DNA of 64,000 bases from CAYOWQ01 sp964407695. GTDB taxonomy: Bacteria; Planctomycetota; Phycisphaerae; Phycisphaerales; SM1A02. The position numbers and the translations under genes were made by a program. The notes beneath the pieces were generated by a model, which searched no databases, was not told the origin of the DNA, and was given only the letters and a program-made list of their open reading frames with translations. This document shows, one piece after another, positions 1 to 8,938 of the stretch. The stretch spans positions 1 through 64,000 of the forward strand of contig CAYOWQ010000009.1 in assembly GCA_964407695.1 (NCBI GenBank). Reading direction: 5' to 3'. Position 1 is the stretch's first letter. Every line of letters starts with the position of its first letter.

Positions 1-41
1 GCGAAACATGCCCATCGAGGCTTGACAGGCAAGACAGTCGC

Positions 42-115
42 TACGCGGGGCGGGACTAAAGTGCATGACCTACATCATTACGCGGGACGGGAGCAAAGTG
101 TATGACCTACGTCAC
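42..115. repeat. two tandem copies of a 37-bp imperfect repeat
   Basis: Two adjacent 37-bp units (42-78 and 79-115) differ at about six positions. Both contain the core ATGACCTAC preceded by a GCGGG(A/G)CGGG block. They lie downstream of the murF stop codon. The rest of positions 1-186 shows no convincing gene. With no spacer and only two units, this is a tandem duplication or a doubled protein-binding site, not a CRISPR array. Confidence 0.7.
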
Positions 116-186
116 TGTCCTCTCGTGGGTGTGAGTCGGCAGGGATTGCGCATCCATCGCGCGCCAGGGCGGTTCCTATCCGGACC

Positions 187-1647
187 CTACGGGCTGACCG
201 GCGCGGGTTCGGGAAGGTGCTTGAGGATGCGTTCGAGGGCAGCGCTTCGGGAGGCTTTGAGGAGGACGACGTCGCCGGGGTGGAGGAGGGAGGCGATCTC
301 GCGGGCGAGCTCGTCGGTCAACGGGGGATGGATACTCACGATTGATGACGGAACCGTTTGGCGAAGGGTGGCTGCGGTGGCTTTGGCGTAGCGGCCGATC
401 AGGATGATTCGACGCAGGGGAGCGTGTTCGTGGGCAGCGCGGATGGTGCGGCCGACCTCGGCGTGAAGGGCTTCGGATTCATCGCCAAGTTCAAACATGT
501 CGCCGAGGATGATGACGCGGGAGGGTGACTGGGCATACAGCTCGGAGAAGGTCTCGATGGCCGCCCGCATGGATTCGGGGTTGGCGTTGTAGGCGTCGTT
601 GACGACGACGATCTCGCCGTGGCGCTCGGGCTGGAAGCGCATGGGTGCGGAAGTAGCGCGATTCAGGTTGGCGGCGATGGTGGTGTCGTCGAGGCCGAAT
701 TCGCGGGCGACGGCGATGGCCGCGAGGGCGTTGTGGGCGTTGTGGCGGCCGGGAAGGGGGAGAGTGAACTCAGCGCCGTCGGCGAGGCGGAGGTGTTGGC
801 CGGCGGGAGTGGTGCGGCGATCGGCGAGGCGGATGTCGGCATTGGGGCCTTCGCCGAAACGAAGAAGGCGGATGGAATTCGGAAGATATGGATCAAGCAC
901 CGGGCATGCGGCCGGGATGATGCCAAGGCCGCCGGCGCGGAGGTGATTCAGGATGGAGGCCTTTTCGCGGGCGATGGCGTCGATCGACTTCATTCCGCCG
1001 AGGTGGGCCCGGCCGATCATGGTGATCACGGCGATGTCGGGCTCGGCCATGGCGGAGAGGGGGGCGATCTCGCCGGGGTGATTCATGCCGATCTCGACGA
1101 CGAGGTAGTCATCACCGGGTTCGGCGGAGAGCAGTGTGAGGGGGACGCCGATGTCGTTGTTGAAGGATTTGTCGCTGGCCCGGCCGCAGCGCGTGGGAGA
1201 GAGCGCGGCGTCGATGAGGCGTTTGGTGGTGGTCTTGCCGGATGAACCGGTGACGGCGATGACGCTGAGGGAATCAAGTCTGCGGCGATGAGCAGCGCCG
1301 AGGCTGGCGAGGGCTTTGCGGGTGTCTTCAACGATGAGCGTGCTCACGCCGAGGGGGAGCGCATCCTTGGCGGCGTGTAGTTCGATGATGAAAAGGGCAG
1401 CGCCGGCGCTGGCCGCACCGACGAGGAATCGATGGCCATCGAACTGCTGGCCCTTGAGGGCGAGGAATGCCTTGCCGCGGAGGTCGATACGGGAATCGGT
1501 GGCGATGGCGGAGACCTCGACGGATGCCCCGGGGTGGGGCAAGCGGTGAGGCAAGCGGTGGGCCCAGCGGGCGTTGGCCGCGTGGCAGATCCAGTCTCCG
1601 GTGAATCGGGGCCTGTGGTCAGTGGGGGGCGGTGGAGTGATCAGCAT
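187..1647 (-). CDS. murF: UDP-N-acetylmuramoyl-tripeptide--D-alanyl-D-alanine ligase (MurF)
   Basis: Cytoplasmic ATP-dependent ligase that adds D-Ala-D-Ala to UDP-MurNAc-tripeptide, the last soluble step of peptidoglycan precursor synthesis. The Mur-ligase ATP loop TGSSGKTTTK lies at about residues 133-142. The MurF-typical SFNNDIGVPL stretch follows at 161-170, and a DAYNANPESM motif lies in the C-terminal half. At 486 aa it is slightly longer than usual because of a proline- and histidine-rich N-terminus. It is the last gene of the def-fmt-orf-queA-murE-murF operon and its start overlaps the end of murE by 29 bp. No SD is visible, so the exact start is uncertain. Confidence 0.96.
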   Translation of the reverse strand: MLITPPPPTDHRPRFTGDWICHAANARWAHRLPHRLPHPGASVEVSAIATDSRIDLRGKAFLALKGQQFDGHRFLVGAASAGAALFIIELHAAKDALPLGVSTLIVEDTRKALASLGAAHRRRLDSLSVIAVTGSSGKTTTKRLIDAALSPTRCGRASDKSFNNDIGVPLTLLSAEPGDDYLVVEIGMNHPGEIAPLSAMAEPDIAVITMIGRAHLGGMKSIDAIAREKASILNHLRAGGLGIIPAACPVLDPYLPNSIRLLRFGEGPNADIRLADRRTTPAGQHLRLADGAEFTLPLPGRHNAHNALAAIAVAREFGLDDTTIAANLNRATSAPMRFQPERHGEIVVVNDAYNANPESMRAAIETFSELYAQSPSRVIILGDMFELGDESEALHAEVGRTIRAAHEHAPLRRIILIGRYAKATAATLRQTVPSSIVSIHPPLTDELAREIASLLHPGDVVLLKASRSAALERILKHLPEPAPVSP

Positions 1648-3112
1648 GGTGGAGAGCGAGTGCTTCGCGGGCGATCAGGCGATCGTCGAAGGGGCGCTTG
1701 ACGGCGCCGATGATCTGGTAGTCCTCGTGACCCTTGCCGGCGATGAGCAGGACGTCGCCATCGCGAAGTGAATGGACGGCCTTGTGGATGGCGTCGCGGC
1801 GATCGGTGCATCGCGAGATGTGAGGTCGTTTGGCGGGCGGAACGCCGGTCATGATTTCGTCGATGATGGCGTCGGGGTCTTCGGTGCGGGGATTGTCGGA
1901 GGTGATGATGACATCGTCGGCAAGGTCGCAGGCAGTGCGGGCCATGCGGGGGCGCTTGGTGCGGTCGCGGTCGCCGCCGCAACCGAAGAGGACCCGGAGC
2001 CGACCGTGGAGCGGTGTGAGCGGACGCAAAGCGCGAAGGACGTTGGCGAGGGCATCGTCGGTGTGGGCGTAGTCGACGAGCACGGTGAAGGCATCGCCGC
2101 GGGTGGTGACGGGTTCGAGCCTGCCGGGTGGAGCGTGGCAGGAGGCGAGGCCTTCAGTGAGTTCGTCGCTGGTCAGGCCGAGGGCGTGGGCAACGGCTGC
2201 GGCTTGAAGGGCGTTGGAGACGTTGTGAAGACCGATCAGCGGGAGTTCGAGATCGAGTATGCCCCACGGGCCGGTGAAGGTGGCGCGGACGTGGTCGGCG
2301 GCGAGAGCGTGGACAGTTGCGGTGCAATCGGCGGGAGCGCCGGCGACGCTGGTGCGAAGGACTCTGCACTTACAGCGTTGGATCATTCGCGAAGAGGCGG
2401 GGTCGTCGGCGTTAACGACGGCGATGCCGTCGGCCGGGAGCATTTCGAACAGCATGGCTTTGGCTGCGGCGTAGGAGGCCATGTCGCCGTGATAATCGAG
2501 GTGATCGCCGGTCAGATTGGTGAAGATGCCGGCGCGGAAATGGAGAGCGGCCACGCGGCCCTGATGAAGGGCATGGCTGGAGGTTTCCATGACGGCGTGG
2601 GTGCAGCGGTTGGCGACGGCACGGGCGAAGAGGGCGCTGAGGTCGATGGCGCCGGGGGTGGTGAGGTTGGCGGGTTGAGTGGTTTGGCCGTCGAAGGTTT
2701 CGACGGTGCCGAGGAGGGCGCAGCGACGGCCGGCATGCTCGAGGAGTTGGCGGATGAGGTAGGCGATGGTGGTCTTGCCGTTGGTTCCGGTGACGCCGAT
2801 GAGCGTGAGGTGAGCGGTGGGTTGGCCGTGGAAGCGCTCGGCGAGGAACGCGGTAGCGCGATTGAGGTCGGTGGCGGTGAGAGCGGCGACGGCGGGTGGG
2901 ATGGAATCGGTGGTGTCGCTGAGGATGGCGATGGATCCGCGCTGGATGGCATCGGTGATGAATTGGCGGCCGTCGGCCTGATGTCCGGGCCGGGCGATGA
3001 AGAGGCTGCCGGGAGAGGCCTTGCGGGAATCGTCGGCGAGAGCGTTGATTTCGAGCGCGAGATCACCTCGATGGAGTTGAATCTCGGGGTAGAGAAGTTC
3101 GCGAAGGCGCAT
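1619..3112 (-). CDS. murE: UDP-N-acetylmuramoyl-L-alanyl-D-glutamate--2,6-diaminopimelate ligase (MurE)
   Basis: Cytoplasmic Mur ligase that adds the third amino acid of the stem peptide. The P-loop TGTNGKTT lies near residues 108-115. The motif DNPR near residue 405 is the established signature for meso-diaminopimelate specificity, so this organism probably makes DAP-type peptidoglycan. I chose the ATG at 3112 because the protein then opens MRLRELLYPE, as MurE proteins usually do. An in-frame TTG at 3139 would add nine residues, and neither start has an SD. The gene lies 46 bp after queA and overlaps murF. Confidence 0.96.
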   Translation of the reverse strand: MRLRELLYPEIQLHRGDLALEINALADDSRKASPGSLFIARPGHQADGRQFITDAIQRGSIAILSDTTDSIPPAVAALTATDLNRATAFLAERFHGQPTAHLTLIGVTGTNGKTTIAYLIRQLLEHAGRRCALLGTVETFDGQTTQPANLTTPGAIDLSALFARAVANRCTHAVMETSSHALHQGRVAALHFRAGIFTNLTGDHLDYHGDMASYAAAKAMLFEMLPADGIAVVNADDPASSRMIQRCKCRVLRTSVAGAPADCTATVHALAADHVRATFTGPWGILDLELPLIGLHNVSNALQAAAVAHALGLTSDELTEGLASCHAPPGRLEPVTTRGDAFTVLVDYAHTDDALANVLRALRPLTPLHGRLRVLFGCGGDRDRTKRPRMARTACDLADDVIITSDNPRTEDPDAIIDEIMTGVPPAKRPHISRCTDRRDAIHKAVHSLRDGDVLLIAGKGHEDYQIIGAVKRPFDDRLIAREALALHHADHSTAPH

Positions 3113-3158
3113 GGGAAGAAGATCGACCGTCTCGAACAAGCGTATGGAGAAAGATCGG

Positions 3159-4247
3159 TCAGGGCAGGATCAGCATCGCATCGCCATAGCTATAGAAGCG
3201 GTAGCGATGGGCGATGGCTTCGGCGTAGATCGCCTTGAGGCGGTCGAGGCCGATCATCGCGGCGACGAGGGCGAGGAGCGTGGAGCGGGGCAGGTGGAAG
3301 TTGGTCATCAGGCCCTGAACGAAGCGAAAACGGAACCCGGGGGAGATGAGCAGGCGTGTGGCGGCGGAGTAGGGGCCGGCCGGAGGGAGCGGGTCAGGAA
3401 GGGATTCGAGGGCGCGGACCGTGGTGGTGCCGACGGCGACGAGGCGGCCGGGGGAGGCAGCGCGGGCTCGGAGGAAGTCGAGGGTTGTGGGCGGTACGAG
3501 GAAGCGTTCCTCGTGCATGGGGTGGGATTCGAGCGTTTCGGTCTCGACGGGTTTGAAGGTGCCCATGCCGACATCCAGAATGAGTTCATGGCAACTGATG
3601 CCGCGGGAGGTTAGGGCGCGCAGGAGCGAATCGGTGAAGTGCAGGCCGGCGGTGGGGGCGGCGACGGAGTGGTTGTGTTGCGGATCGGCGTAAATGGTCT
3701 GGTAGCGGTCGCGATCGAGGGCGTCGGGAGTGGTCTGGGAGGTGTGGAGGCGGGACTTGAGGATGTAGGGCGGCAACGGGGTTCGGCCGACGAGGTTGAG
3801 AATGGCGTCGGGGTCTGTGGAATGAGCGTCGTCGGATTTCGGTTCGACGAGCCATGCCTCGGCATCGCGATCGAGCAGATGAAGGGTGAAGGGAGAATCT
3901 GCGCCTTCGGGGTTCAGCAAACGCAAAGTTTCGCCGGGATGGAGCTTGCCGCGAAGGAGGCAGCGCCATCGGCTTTGTGCGGGGCTGTCGAGGAAGAGGC
4001 CTTCGGATCGGCGACCGGTCTTTTCGCGGCGAAGGTCGAGGCGGGCGGGGATGACGCGGGTGGAGTTGACGACGAGTGAGTCGCCGGGGTTGAGGAAGTT
4101 TGGGAGGTCGCTTACGTGGGAGTGAGTGAGTTGATCGGTCGAGGAATGGACGACGAGCAGGCGGGCGCTATCGCGCGGATCGGCCGGGGCGGTGGCGATC
4201 AGATCGGGAGGAAGCTCGTAGTCGAGATCGGCGGTACGAAGGGGCAT
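3159..4247 (-). CDS. queA: S-adenosylmethionine:tRNA ribosyltransferase-isomerase (QueA)
   Basis: Transfers and isomerises the ribosyl group of SAM onto 7-aminomethyl-7-deazaguanine in tRNA, forming epoxyqueuosine at the wobble position. The 362-aa protein is close to the usual QueA length. It opens MPLRTADLDYELPPDLIA (family form: DFDYELPPELIA) and contains SLVVNSTRVIPARL, PTAGLHF and VGMGTFKPV, all typical QueA blocks. It sits between the HExxH protein (16 bp upstream) and murE in the minus-strand operon. No SD is visible. Confidence 0.97.
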   Translation of the reverse strand: MPLRTADLDYELPPDLIATAPADPRDSARLLVVHSSTDQLTHSHVSDLPNFLNPGDSLVVNSTRVIPARLDLRREKTGRRSEGLFLDSPAQSRWRCLLRGKLHPGETLRLLNPEGADSPFTLHLLDRDAEAWLVEPKSDDAHSTDPDAILNLVGRTPLPPYILKSRLHTSQTTPDALDRDRYQTIYADPQHNHSVAAPTAGLHFTDSLLRALTSRGISCHELILDVGMGTFKPVETETLESHPMHEERFLVPPTTLDFLRARAASPGRLVAVGTTTVRALESLPDPLPPAGPYSAATRLLISPGFRFRFVQGLMTNFHLPRSTLLALVAAMIGLDRLKAIYAEAIAHRYRFYSYGDAMLILP

Positions 4248-4263
4248 CGTTCAGTGTGGCAGA

Positions 4264-4857
4264 TCAGTCTGCGCGCTGTACTCTGCGCTGGCGGGCCGGA
4301 GGTTTTGCGGCGTAGGGAACGAGCTCGCGGGGGATCTCGCGGATACCCCGGCGCTGAGCCTTGGCGATGGCGTAGTGCAGGGAGCGGTGCATGCGAAGAA
4401 GGACGGCGTCGGTGACATTGAGGCCCCGCGCGTTCATGGTGTCGATGGACCATTTCCAGGCGTGATATTCCTCGAGGCAGCGCGGCTTGATGACGCCGAG
4501 GCCGATCGCGTGGTGGCCGACCTCGTGGAGGAAGATGGCGACGCTCATGGGGCCGCGAGGGTATGGCGATTCAAGCCAGCGAGTTGTAGTGTTTCGCGAC
4601 TTCATGGTCCACGCGAGGCCGGAGGAAGTCGTGCGCCACTTGCGAACGTTGATGCGATGAGTAGCGAGCATTTCTTCGACGAGGGCGTCGTAGGTTTTCT
4701 GAACGGAGGATGACTTGCGCGAAGCAGGCTTGCGGGCCATGCGTGTGACGCCGGCCTTTGATGTTCGGCAACCGGCCGATGGAGCCTTGGCGCGGGAATC
4801 GTCCTTTCCCTGCGACAGGAGGTCCCAGAGCTTCAGGAGGAGGCTTCGGCGTGGCAT
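4264..4857 (-). CDS. putative HExxH metalloprotein of unknown function
   Basis: I do not recognise this family. The basic ~197-aa protein has a Ser/Lys/Arg-rich N-terminal third and then a compact domain containing HEVGHH (about residues 111-116). A Glu-rich segment EEYHAWKW follows about 15 residues later. HExxH plus a downstream Glu is the zinc-binding layout of gluzincin-type metallopeptidases, so a zinc fold is likely but proteolysis is not shown. The conserved half ends near TMNARGLNVTDAVLLRMH. I chose the ATG at 4857, which overlaps fmt by 25 bp. An ATG at 4911 would overlap more, and an ATG at 4740 would drop part of the basic tail. It is embedded in the def-fmt-queA-mur operon. Confidence 0.75.
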   Translation of the reverse strand: MPRRSLLLKLWDLLSQGKDDSRAKAPSAGCRTSKAGVTRMARKPASRKSSSVQKTYDALVEEMLATHRINVRKWRTTSSGLAWTMKSRNTTTRWLESPYPRGPMSVAIFLHEVGHHAIGLGVIKPRCLEEYHAWKWSIDTMNARGLNVTDAVLLRMHRSLHYAIAKAQRRGIREIPRELVPYAAKPPARQRRVQRAD

Positions 4858-5768
4858 GGCGTGCAGAGGGTGCCGGGGATGACGGGATGGCCGCGGAGGT
4901 ATGAATCCCACGGCATTGACGATCTTCCGGCAGGCTGAACGTCGATGGGGAGGATGGCGTCGTCAGCGCAGGCGATGGCGTGATCGGGTCGAAACGATCC
5001 GGGAGGGGTGCTGTCGCCGGAAAGGATGCGGACACGGAGGAGTTTGACCTGATGGCCGTCGATCAGAACCGTACAGCCGGGGCGGGGTGACAGGGCGTGG
5101 ATGCGCCGCTGGATTCGGAAGGCGGGCTGGTGGAAGTCCAGGGAGGTGTCGTGGCGCGAGATCTTGGCGGCATGGGTGGCCAGCGATTCATCCTGGCGGC
5201 GGGGATTGAGCGTGTTGGTCTCAAAGCGGGCGAGGACGGATTCAATCAGATCGGGGCCGGCGGCGGCGAGGCGCTGGTGGAGTTCGGCGGCGGTTTCGGT
5301 GTCGCCGATGGGTGTGGGCCAATCGGCGAGTATGTCTCCGGCGTCCATCTTTTGGGCGAGGGTGATGACGGAGAGGCCTGCGTTCGCATCGCCGGAAAGA
5401 ATGGACCACTGCACCGGTGCAGCGCCACGATGGCGGGGGAGCAGGGAGCCATGAAGGTTGATGGCGAAACGATCGGCGAGGAGGGGCGGTCGGAGCTTTT
5501 GTCCGAAGGCGATGACCACGAAGATTGCAGCGTCGATGGAGCGAATGCGGGTGACGTGGTCATCGGTGTTGACGTTCTCCGGCCTCAGCAGCGGAATTCC
5601 CTGGTCGAGGGCGAAGGCGGAGACAGGCGTGGGTGTGAGGTGGCGGCCTCGACCGGCGTTTCGATCGGGCTGGGAGACCACCATGCGGACGCGGCCCAAA
5701 TCGTTCAGTCGTTTGAGGGTGGGGAGTCCGAAGTCGCCGGAGCCAAAAAAAATGATCGATGCAGGCAT
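4833..5768 (-). CDS. fmt: methionyl-tRNA formyltransferase (Fmt)
   Basis: Formylates initiator Met-tRNA using 10-formyltetrahydrofolate. The 311-aa protein opens with the formyltransferase Rossmann start IIFFGSGDFGLPTLKRL. It contains the catalytic block INLHGSLLPRHRGAAP with the conserved Asn and His, and then QKMDAGDIL with the conserved Asp. The C-terminal domain carries RIHALSPRPGC, as in bacterial Fmt. It starts 1 bp after the def stop, giving the classic def-fmt pair that installs and removes the N-formyl group. Confidence 0.97.
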   Translation of the reverse strand: MPASIIFFGSGDFGLPTLKRLNDLGRVRMVVSQPDRNAGRGRHLTPTPVSAFALDQGIPLLRPENVNTDDHVTRIRSIDAAIFVVIAFGQKLRPPLLADRFAINLHGSLLPRHRGAAPVQWSILSGDANAGLSVITLAQKMDAGDILADWPTPIGDTETAAELHQRLAAAGPDLIESVLARFETNTLNPRRQDESLATHAAKISRHDTSLDFHQPAFRIQRRIHALSPRPGCTVLIDGHQVKLLRVRILSGDSTPPGSFRPDHAIACADDAILPIDVQPAGRSSMPWDSYLRGHPVIPGTLCTPCHAEASS

Positions 5769-5769
5769 G

Positions 5770-6291
5770 TCAGAGGCTGGCGGCGGATTCGAGATTGCGC
5801 ACCGCCTTGCGGGTGGCGAGCCGGTCGAGCGGGTTCATGCGGTTGAGGATGAGGATGCCGTCGAGGTGATCATTCTCGTGCTGCCAGGCGCGGGCAAGGA
5901 GGCCCTGAGACTCGAGGGTGAACTCGTTGCCGTCGAGGTCGGTGGCGGTGATCACGACAATCGGAGGGCGGCGGATATCGGCTCGGATTCCGGGGAGGGA
6001 AAGGCAGCCTTCTTCGTGCGGTTCGAGGTCGCCTGAGGTCCGGAGGATTGTGGGGTTGATGTAGACCCGGTCGACGGTGTCGTCGGCATGGCCGGAGGTG
6101 ACAAACAGGCGCCAGGACAAGCCGACCTGGGGCGCGGCGAGGCCGACCCCTTCCTCCTCGTGCATGATGGCGAGCATGCGGGCGGCAACCGCGCGAACTT
6201 CGTCAGTGACAGCCGCAAGTGGCTGGGCTTTGCGGCGGAGAACCTCCGCCGGATACAGAACGAGGCGTAGAGTTGACGGGTCAACAGGCAT
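5770..6291 (-). CDS. def: peptide deformylase (Def)
   Basis: Metal-dependent hydrolase that removes the N-formyl group from nascent proteins. All three family motifs are present: GVGLAAPQVG, EGCLSLPG with its metal-binding Cys, and QHENDHLDG with the metal-binding histidines. I chose the ATG at 6291 (protein opening MPVDPSTLRLVLYP, 173 aa) over the upstream ATG at 6339. Known deformylases begin at that point, and a TAnnnT promoter box lies 6 bp upstream. First gene of the six-gene operon ending in murF. Confidence 0.96.
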   Translation of the reverse strand: MPVDPSTLRLVLYPAEVLRRKAQPLAAVTDEVRAVAARMLAIMHEEEGVGLAAPQVGLSWRLFVTSGHADDTVDRVYINPTILRTSGDLEPHEEGCLSLPGIRADIRRPPIVVITATDLDGNEFTLESQGLLARAWQHENDHLDGILILNRMNPLDRLATRKAVRNLESAASL

Positions 6292-6297
6292 TGTGCA

Positions 6298-6303
6298 ATG
6301 GTA
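6298..6303 (-). promoter_or_regulatory. -10-like box 6 bp before the def start codon
   Basis: Read on the minus strand the hexamer is TACCAT, followed by six bases and the def ATG. No SD and no clear -35 is visible. It fits the TAnnnT consensus and would place the transcription start at or next to the start codon. Confidence 0.4.
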
Positions 6304-6322
6304 GCGTTGGAGACGGCTCACG

Positions 6323-6351
6323 TTGACCTTGGGGGCCACGGACCATACCTT
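6323..6351 (+). promoter_or_regulatory. sigma-70-type promoter for the TPR gene
   Basis: TTGACC (6323-6328) and TACCTT (6346-6351) are separated by exactly 17 bp in the def/TPR divergent region. Transcription would start near 6358, leaving a ~50-nt leader before the TTG start at 6411. Confidence 0.45.
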
Positions 6352-6410
6352 GTGATGCTCGGCGAATGGCCCGGCGTCCGTGCCAAACCGCCGTCAGACT
6401 GGAGTTCTCG

Positions 6411-7916
6411 TTGGCGCTCTTCAAATGGGGCAAAGGTGGAAACGGCAGCAGCGAAACCGGTGAACCGGGCGCTGACGTTGCCTTCCAGCCTGAGCCGGAG
6501 AAGGCCAAGGTTTGGTTCAACTACGCGAAGACCGCGTTTGAAACGCAGAACTTCAATTACGCGCTCACCTGTTTTGCCAACGGGCTGAAGCTCAACCCCG
6601 GGGCGATGGACGCGCACGAGGCGATGTACCTGGCTGGGGTGCGCTATGTCACCAGCGGCGAGAAGCCAGCGACCGGGAAAGAACAGAAGAGCATCGAAGG
6701 GGCGAAATCGGGACCGATCGACAAGTTTGTGGCCAGCGAATTCGTCTGGATGAAGGACCTAAACAATCTTTCATTGGCGCTGAAGCTGCTCCAGGCGGCG
6801 GTGGACGCGAACCAGGTGGCCTTCGGCAAGTGGTTCGGGCCGAAGCTGATGAACATGCTTCGATTGCAGAAGAAGCCGTCGAAGGCGGCCTATCTGCAGG
6901 GGAAGGAACTCTTTGCAGCGCTGGGAGAGTGGGATGCGGCGTTTGCGTGCGGCCAGGCGGCGGTGAACCTTGATCCGACGGATTCGAAGCTTGCCGACGA
7001 GCTTCGGCAACTGATTGCGCAGCGGGCGATTCACCACGGCGGCTACGAGCAGAACGCAAACCAGGAGGGCGGATTCCGACAGTTCGTCAAGGATTCGGAC
7101 AAGCAGCGCGAGTTGGAGGAGGCGGAGTCGATTGCCGGCGGTGCCGGTTTGGAAGAGCGGAACCTGGAACGCGCGCGGCAGGATTATGAGGCGAATCCGG
7201 CGGTGCCGGATGTGGTGAACAAGTACGCCACGTTGCTGCGCAGACAGGGAACGCGGGAGTCCGAAGACAAGGCGATCGCGATCTACGAGAAGGCGTTTGA
7301 AACGACCAAGGAATATCGCTTCCGCATGGAGGCCGGCGAGATCAAGCTCAATCGGCTCCGTCGGTCGGCCAAAGCGGCGGAGGCTGCAGCGGGCGAACCG
7401 GGCGATGCTGCGAAGCTGGCGGAGGCCAAGCGACTTCGGGAAGAGGTGCTGAAGGCGGAAAGCGCGGAATTCAGGGAGCGCGCTGAGCGATATCCGACGG
7501 ATCGACGGATCAAGTTCGACCTTGGCCGCGTGGAGTTCGACCTGGGCCGATATGAAGACGCCATGGCGGCATTTCAGGCGTGCAAGGACGAGCCGCGATT
7601 GCGCGTGGCGGCGGGTCACCTGCTGGGGAAGTGTTTCGCGGCCGAGGGGTGGCATCAGGAGGCCGTGGGCGAGTTTCGCGAAGCGCTTTCGGTCATCGAC
7701 GCGACCGAGCGCGATCGCGAGTTGGAGATTCGCTACGACATGATGCTGAGTCTCATCGCGCTGGCGCGAGATGAGAAGTCGCTGGCGCTGGCGAAGGAAG
7801 CACTTGATATCTGTTCACAGATCGCGCGCAAGGACATTGCGTTCAAGGACATTCGAGCGCGGCGCAAGGAGCTCGATGTGCTGACCAAGGAACTGAGCGG
7901 AACGCCGGGGGCTTAG
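6411..7916 (+). CDS. tetratricopeptide-repeat protein
   Basis: A ~501-aa, charged, helix-rich soluble protein without signal peptide or membrane segment. TPR-like helices are clear in NYAKTAFETQNFNYALTCFANGLKLNP near the N-terminus and again at DLGRYEDAMAAFQACKDEPR and GWHQEAVGEFREAL. The middle (about residues 250-370) is Lys/Glu/Ala-rich and probably helical. The start is taken as the TTG at 6411, which has GGAG six bases upstream. The ATG at 6366 adds an unlikely Arg-rich stretch. Function is unknown; TPR proteins generally act as protein-interaction scaffolds. Transcribed divergently from def; its stop overlaps the convergent parvulin gene. Confidence 0.85.
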   Translation: MALFKWGKGGNGSSETGEPGADVAFQPEPEKAKVWFNYAKTAFETQNFNYALTCFANGLKLNPGAMDAHEAMYLAGVRYVTSGEKPATGKEQKSIEGAKSGPIDKFVASEFVWMKDLNNLSLALKLLQAAVDANQVAFGKWFGPKLMNMLRLQKKPSKAAYLQGKELFAALGEWDAAFACGQAAVNLDPTDSKLADELRQLIAQRAIHHGGYEQNANQEGGFRQFVKDSDKQRELEEAESIAGGAGLEERNLERARQDYEANPAVPDVVNKYATLLRRQGTRESEDKAIAIYEKAFETTKEYRFRMEAGEIKLNRLRRSAKAAEAAAGEPGDAAKLAEAKRLREEVLKAESAEFRERAERYPTDRRIKFDLGRVEFDLGRYEDAMAAFQACKDEPRLRVAAGHLLGKCFAAEGWHQEAVGEFREALSVIDATERDRELEIRYDMMLSLIALARDEKSLALAKEALDICSQIARKDIAFKDIRARRKELDVLTKELSGTPGA

Positions 7917-8881
7917 CGGGTGGCACTGCCAGTGGCGGTCCTGCGCCAGGCGTCGTTCAGCGAGTCGTCAAGGACGGTGATGTTCGAATCGCGGAGCAGT
8001 CGAGCCGCCAGTTGATCCATCAAGGCGCGCTCCTGGGTGCGACGAACCGCGCGATCGGTTTCCGCGGCGACGGAGTCCGGGGAGATGTTGTCGGCAGGTC
8101 GCTCTCGAATCGGCTCGATGATTGCGAAGCCGTTCTCGACCACAATGGGCGAGCTGTGGCTTCGGATCGGCGTTGACCAGATGGCCTCACGAATCGCGAC
8201 GGGGTACGAAGGATCTTTGCGGGCGATGGGCGGCAGAAGGCCTCCCTGACCGGCACTGGGATCGATGGAAAACTCGGCGGCAAGATCTGACATGGATTCG
8301 CCGGATTCGAGGCGACGATTGACCGACTCTGATTCCCGCAAGGAGCGAACGACGACAATATGGGCGTCGCGGCGAGGCCCGTGCGCCACATCGAAGGCGA
8401 TGTCGCGTAACGCCGGGGTGATCTCAACATCCTGCGAGACCAGGGCACGGAGGGAAGCGTTTCGAACGAGCAAAGACCGCCAGCGAACCGGACCGAGGCC
8501 GTCGCGGGCGCGAAGTTGATCGAGGAGGCGGGCGGCCTGATTTGCATCCGGAGAAAGGGATTCGAGAATGATCGCCTCTTCACGCTGCGCAGCGTCGAGT
8601 GAAATGGATTGGCCCCGACGGACGAGCTCTCTTTGGAGCAGCACATCCAGGGCTGATTCGCGGATCACCGAGCCACCCGCAGCTTCGGCGAGCGCAGGTC
8701 GGACGGCATCCCAGGAGACGGCAGCATTGTCGACCAGAAATGCCGCCGGCTGGGGACGACCACCCGATTCAATGGCGGAATCGGAAGGAGGCCGGGGACT
8801 GCCGCAGCCGCCGCTGAGTGTGCATATCATGAGGATTGTGACCGCCCGCAATGACGAGCATCCGCCTGCGACGAGAACCAT
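7913..8881 (-). CDS. parvulin-type peptidyl-prolyl isomerase lipoprotein (SurA/PrsA-like)
   Basis: The N-terminus is hydrophobic and carries the lipobox LSGGC (Cys at about residue 26), so a lipid-anchored envelope protein is likely. Residues ~60-160 resemble the helical SurA N-domain (LDVLLQRELVRRG). Residues ~170-270 look like a parvulin domain: AHIVVVRS, then EFSIDPSAGQGGLLPPI, then IVVENGFAIIEPIRE. The likely role is folding of exported proteins. An ATG at 8830 (MICTLSGGC) would leave too short a signal, so the longer start is kept. Stop codons of this gene and the convergent TPR gene overlap in a CTTAG/CTAAG palindrome. Confidence 0.82.
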   Translation of the reverse strand: MVLVAGGCSSLRAVTILMICTLSGGCGSPRPPSDSAIESGGRPQPAAFLVDNAAVSWDAVRPALAEAAGGSVIRESALDVLLQRELVRRGQSISLDAAQREEAIILESLSPDANQAARLLDQLRARDGLGPVRWRSLLVRNASLRALVSQDVEITPALRDIAFDVAHGPRRDAHIVVVRSLRESESVNRRLESGESMSDLAAEFSIDPSAGQGGLLPPIARKDPSYPVAIREAIWSTPIRSHSSPIVVENGFAIIEPIRERPADNISPDSVAAETDRAVRRTQERALMDQLAARLLRDSNITVLDDSLNDAWRRTATGSATR

Positions 8882-8938
8882 GACGGGAGCAGACCGGGGC
8901 GATGCGTTGTTGTCAACCTCCAGCTGATTTCAGATTGC

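Noticed and set aside
42..115. Possible CRISPR array
   Set aside because: Only two imperfect units with no spacer between them, and no cas genes in the window.
1772..3238. 488-codon plus-strand open frame
   Set aside because: Antisense shadow of murE with Gly/Val/Asp-rich composition typical of GC-rich antisense frames; murE on the other strand has clear motifs.
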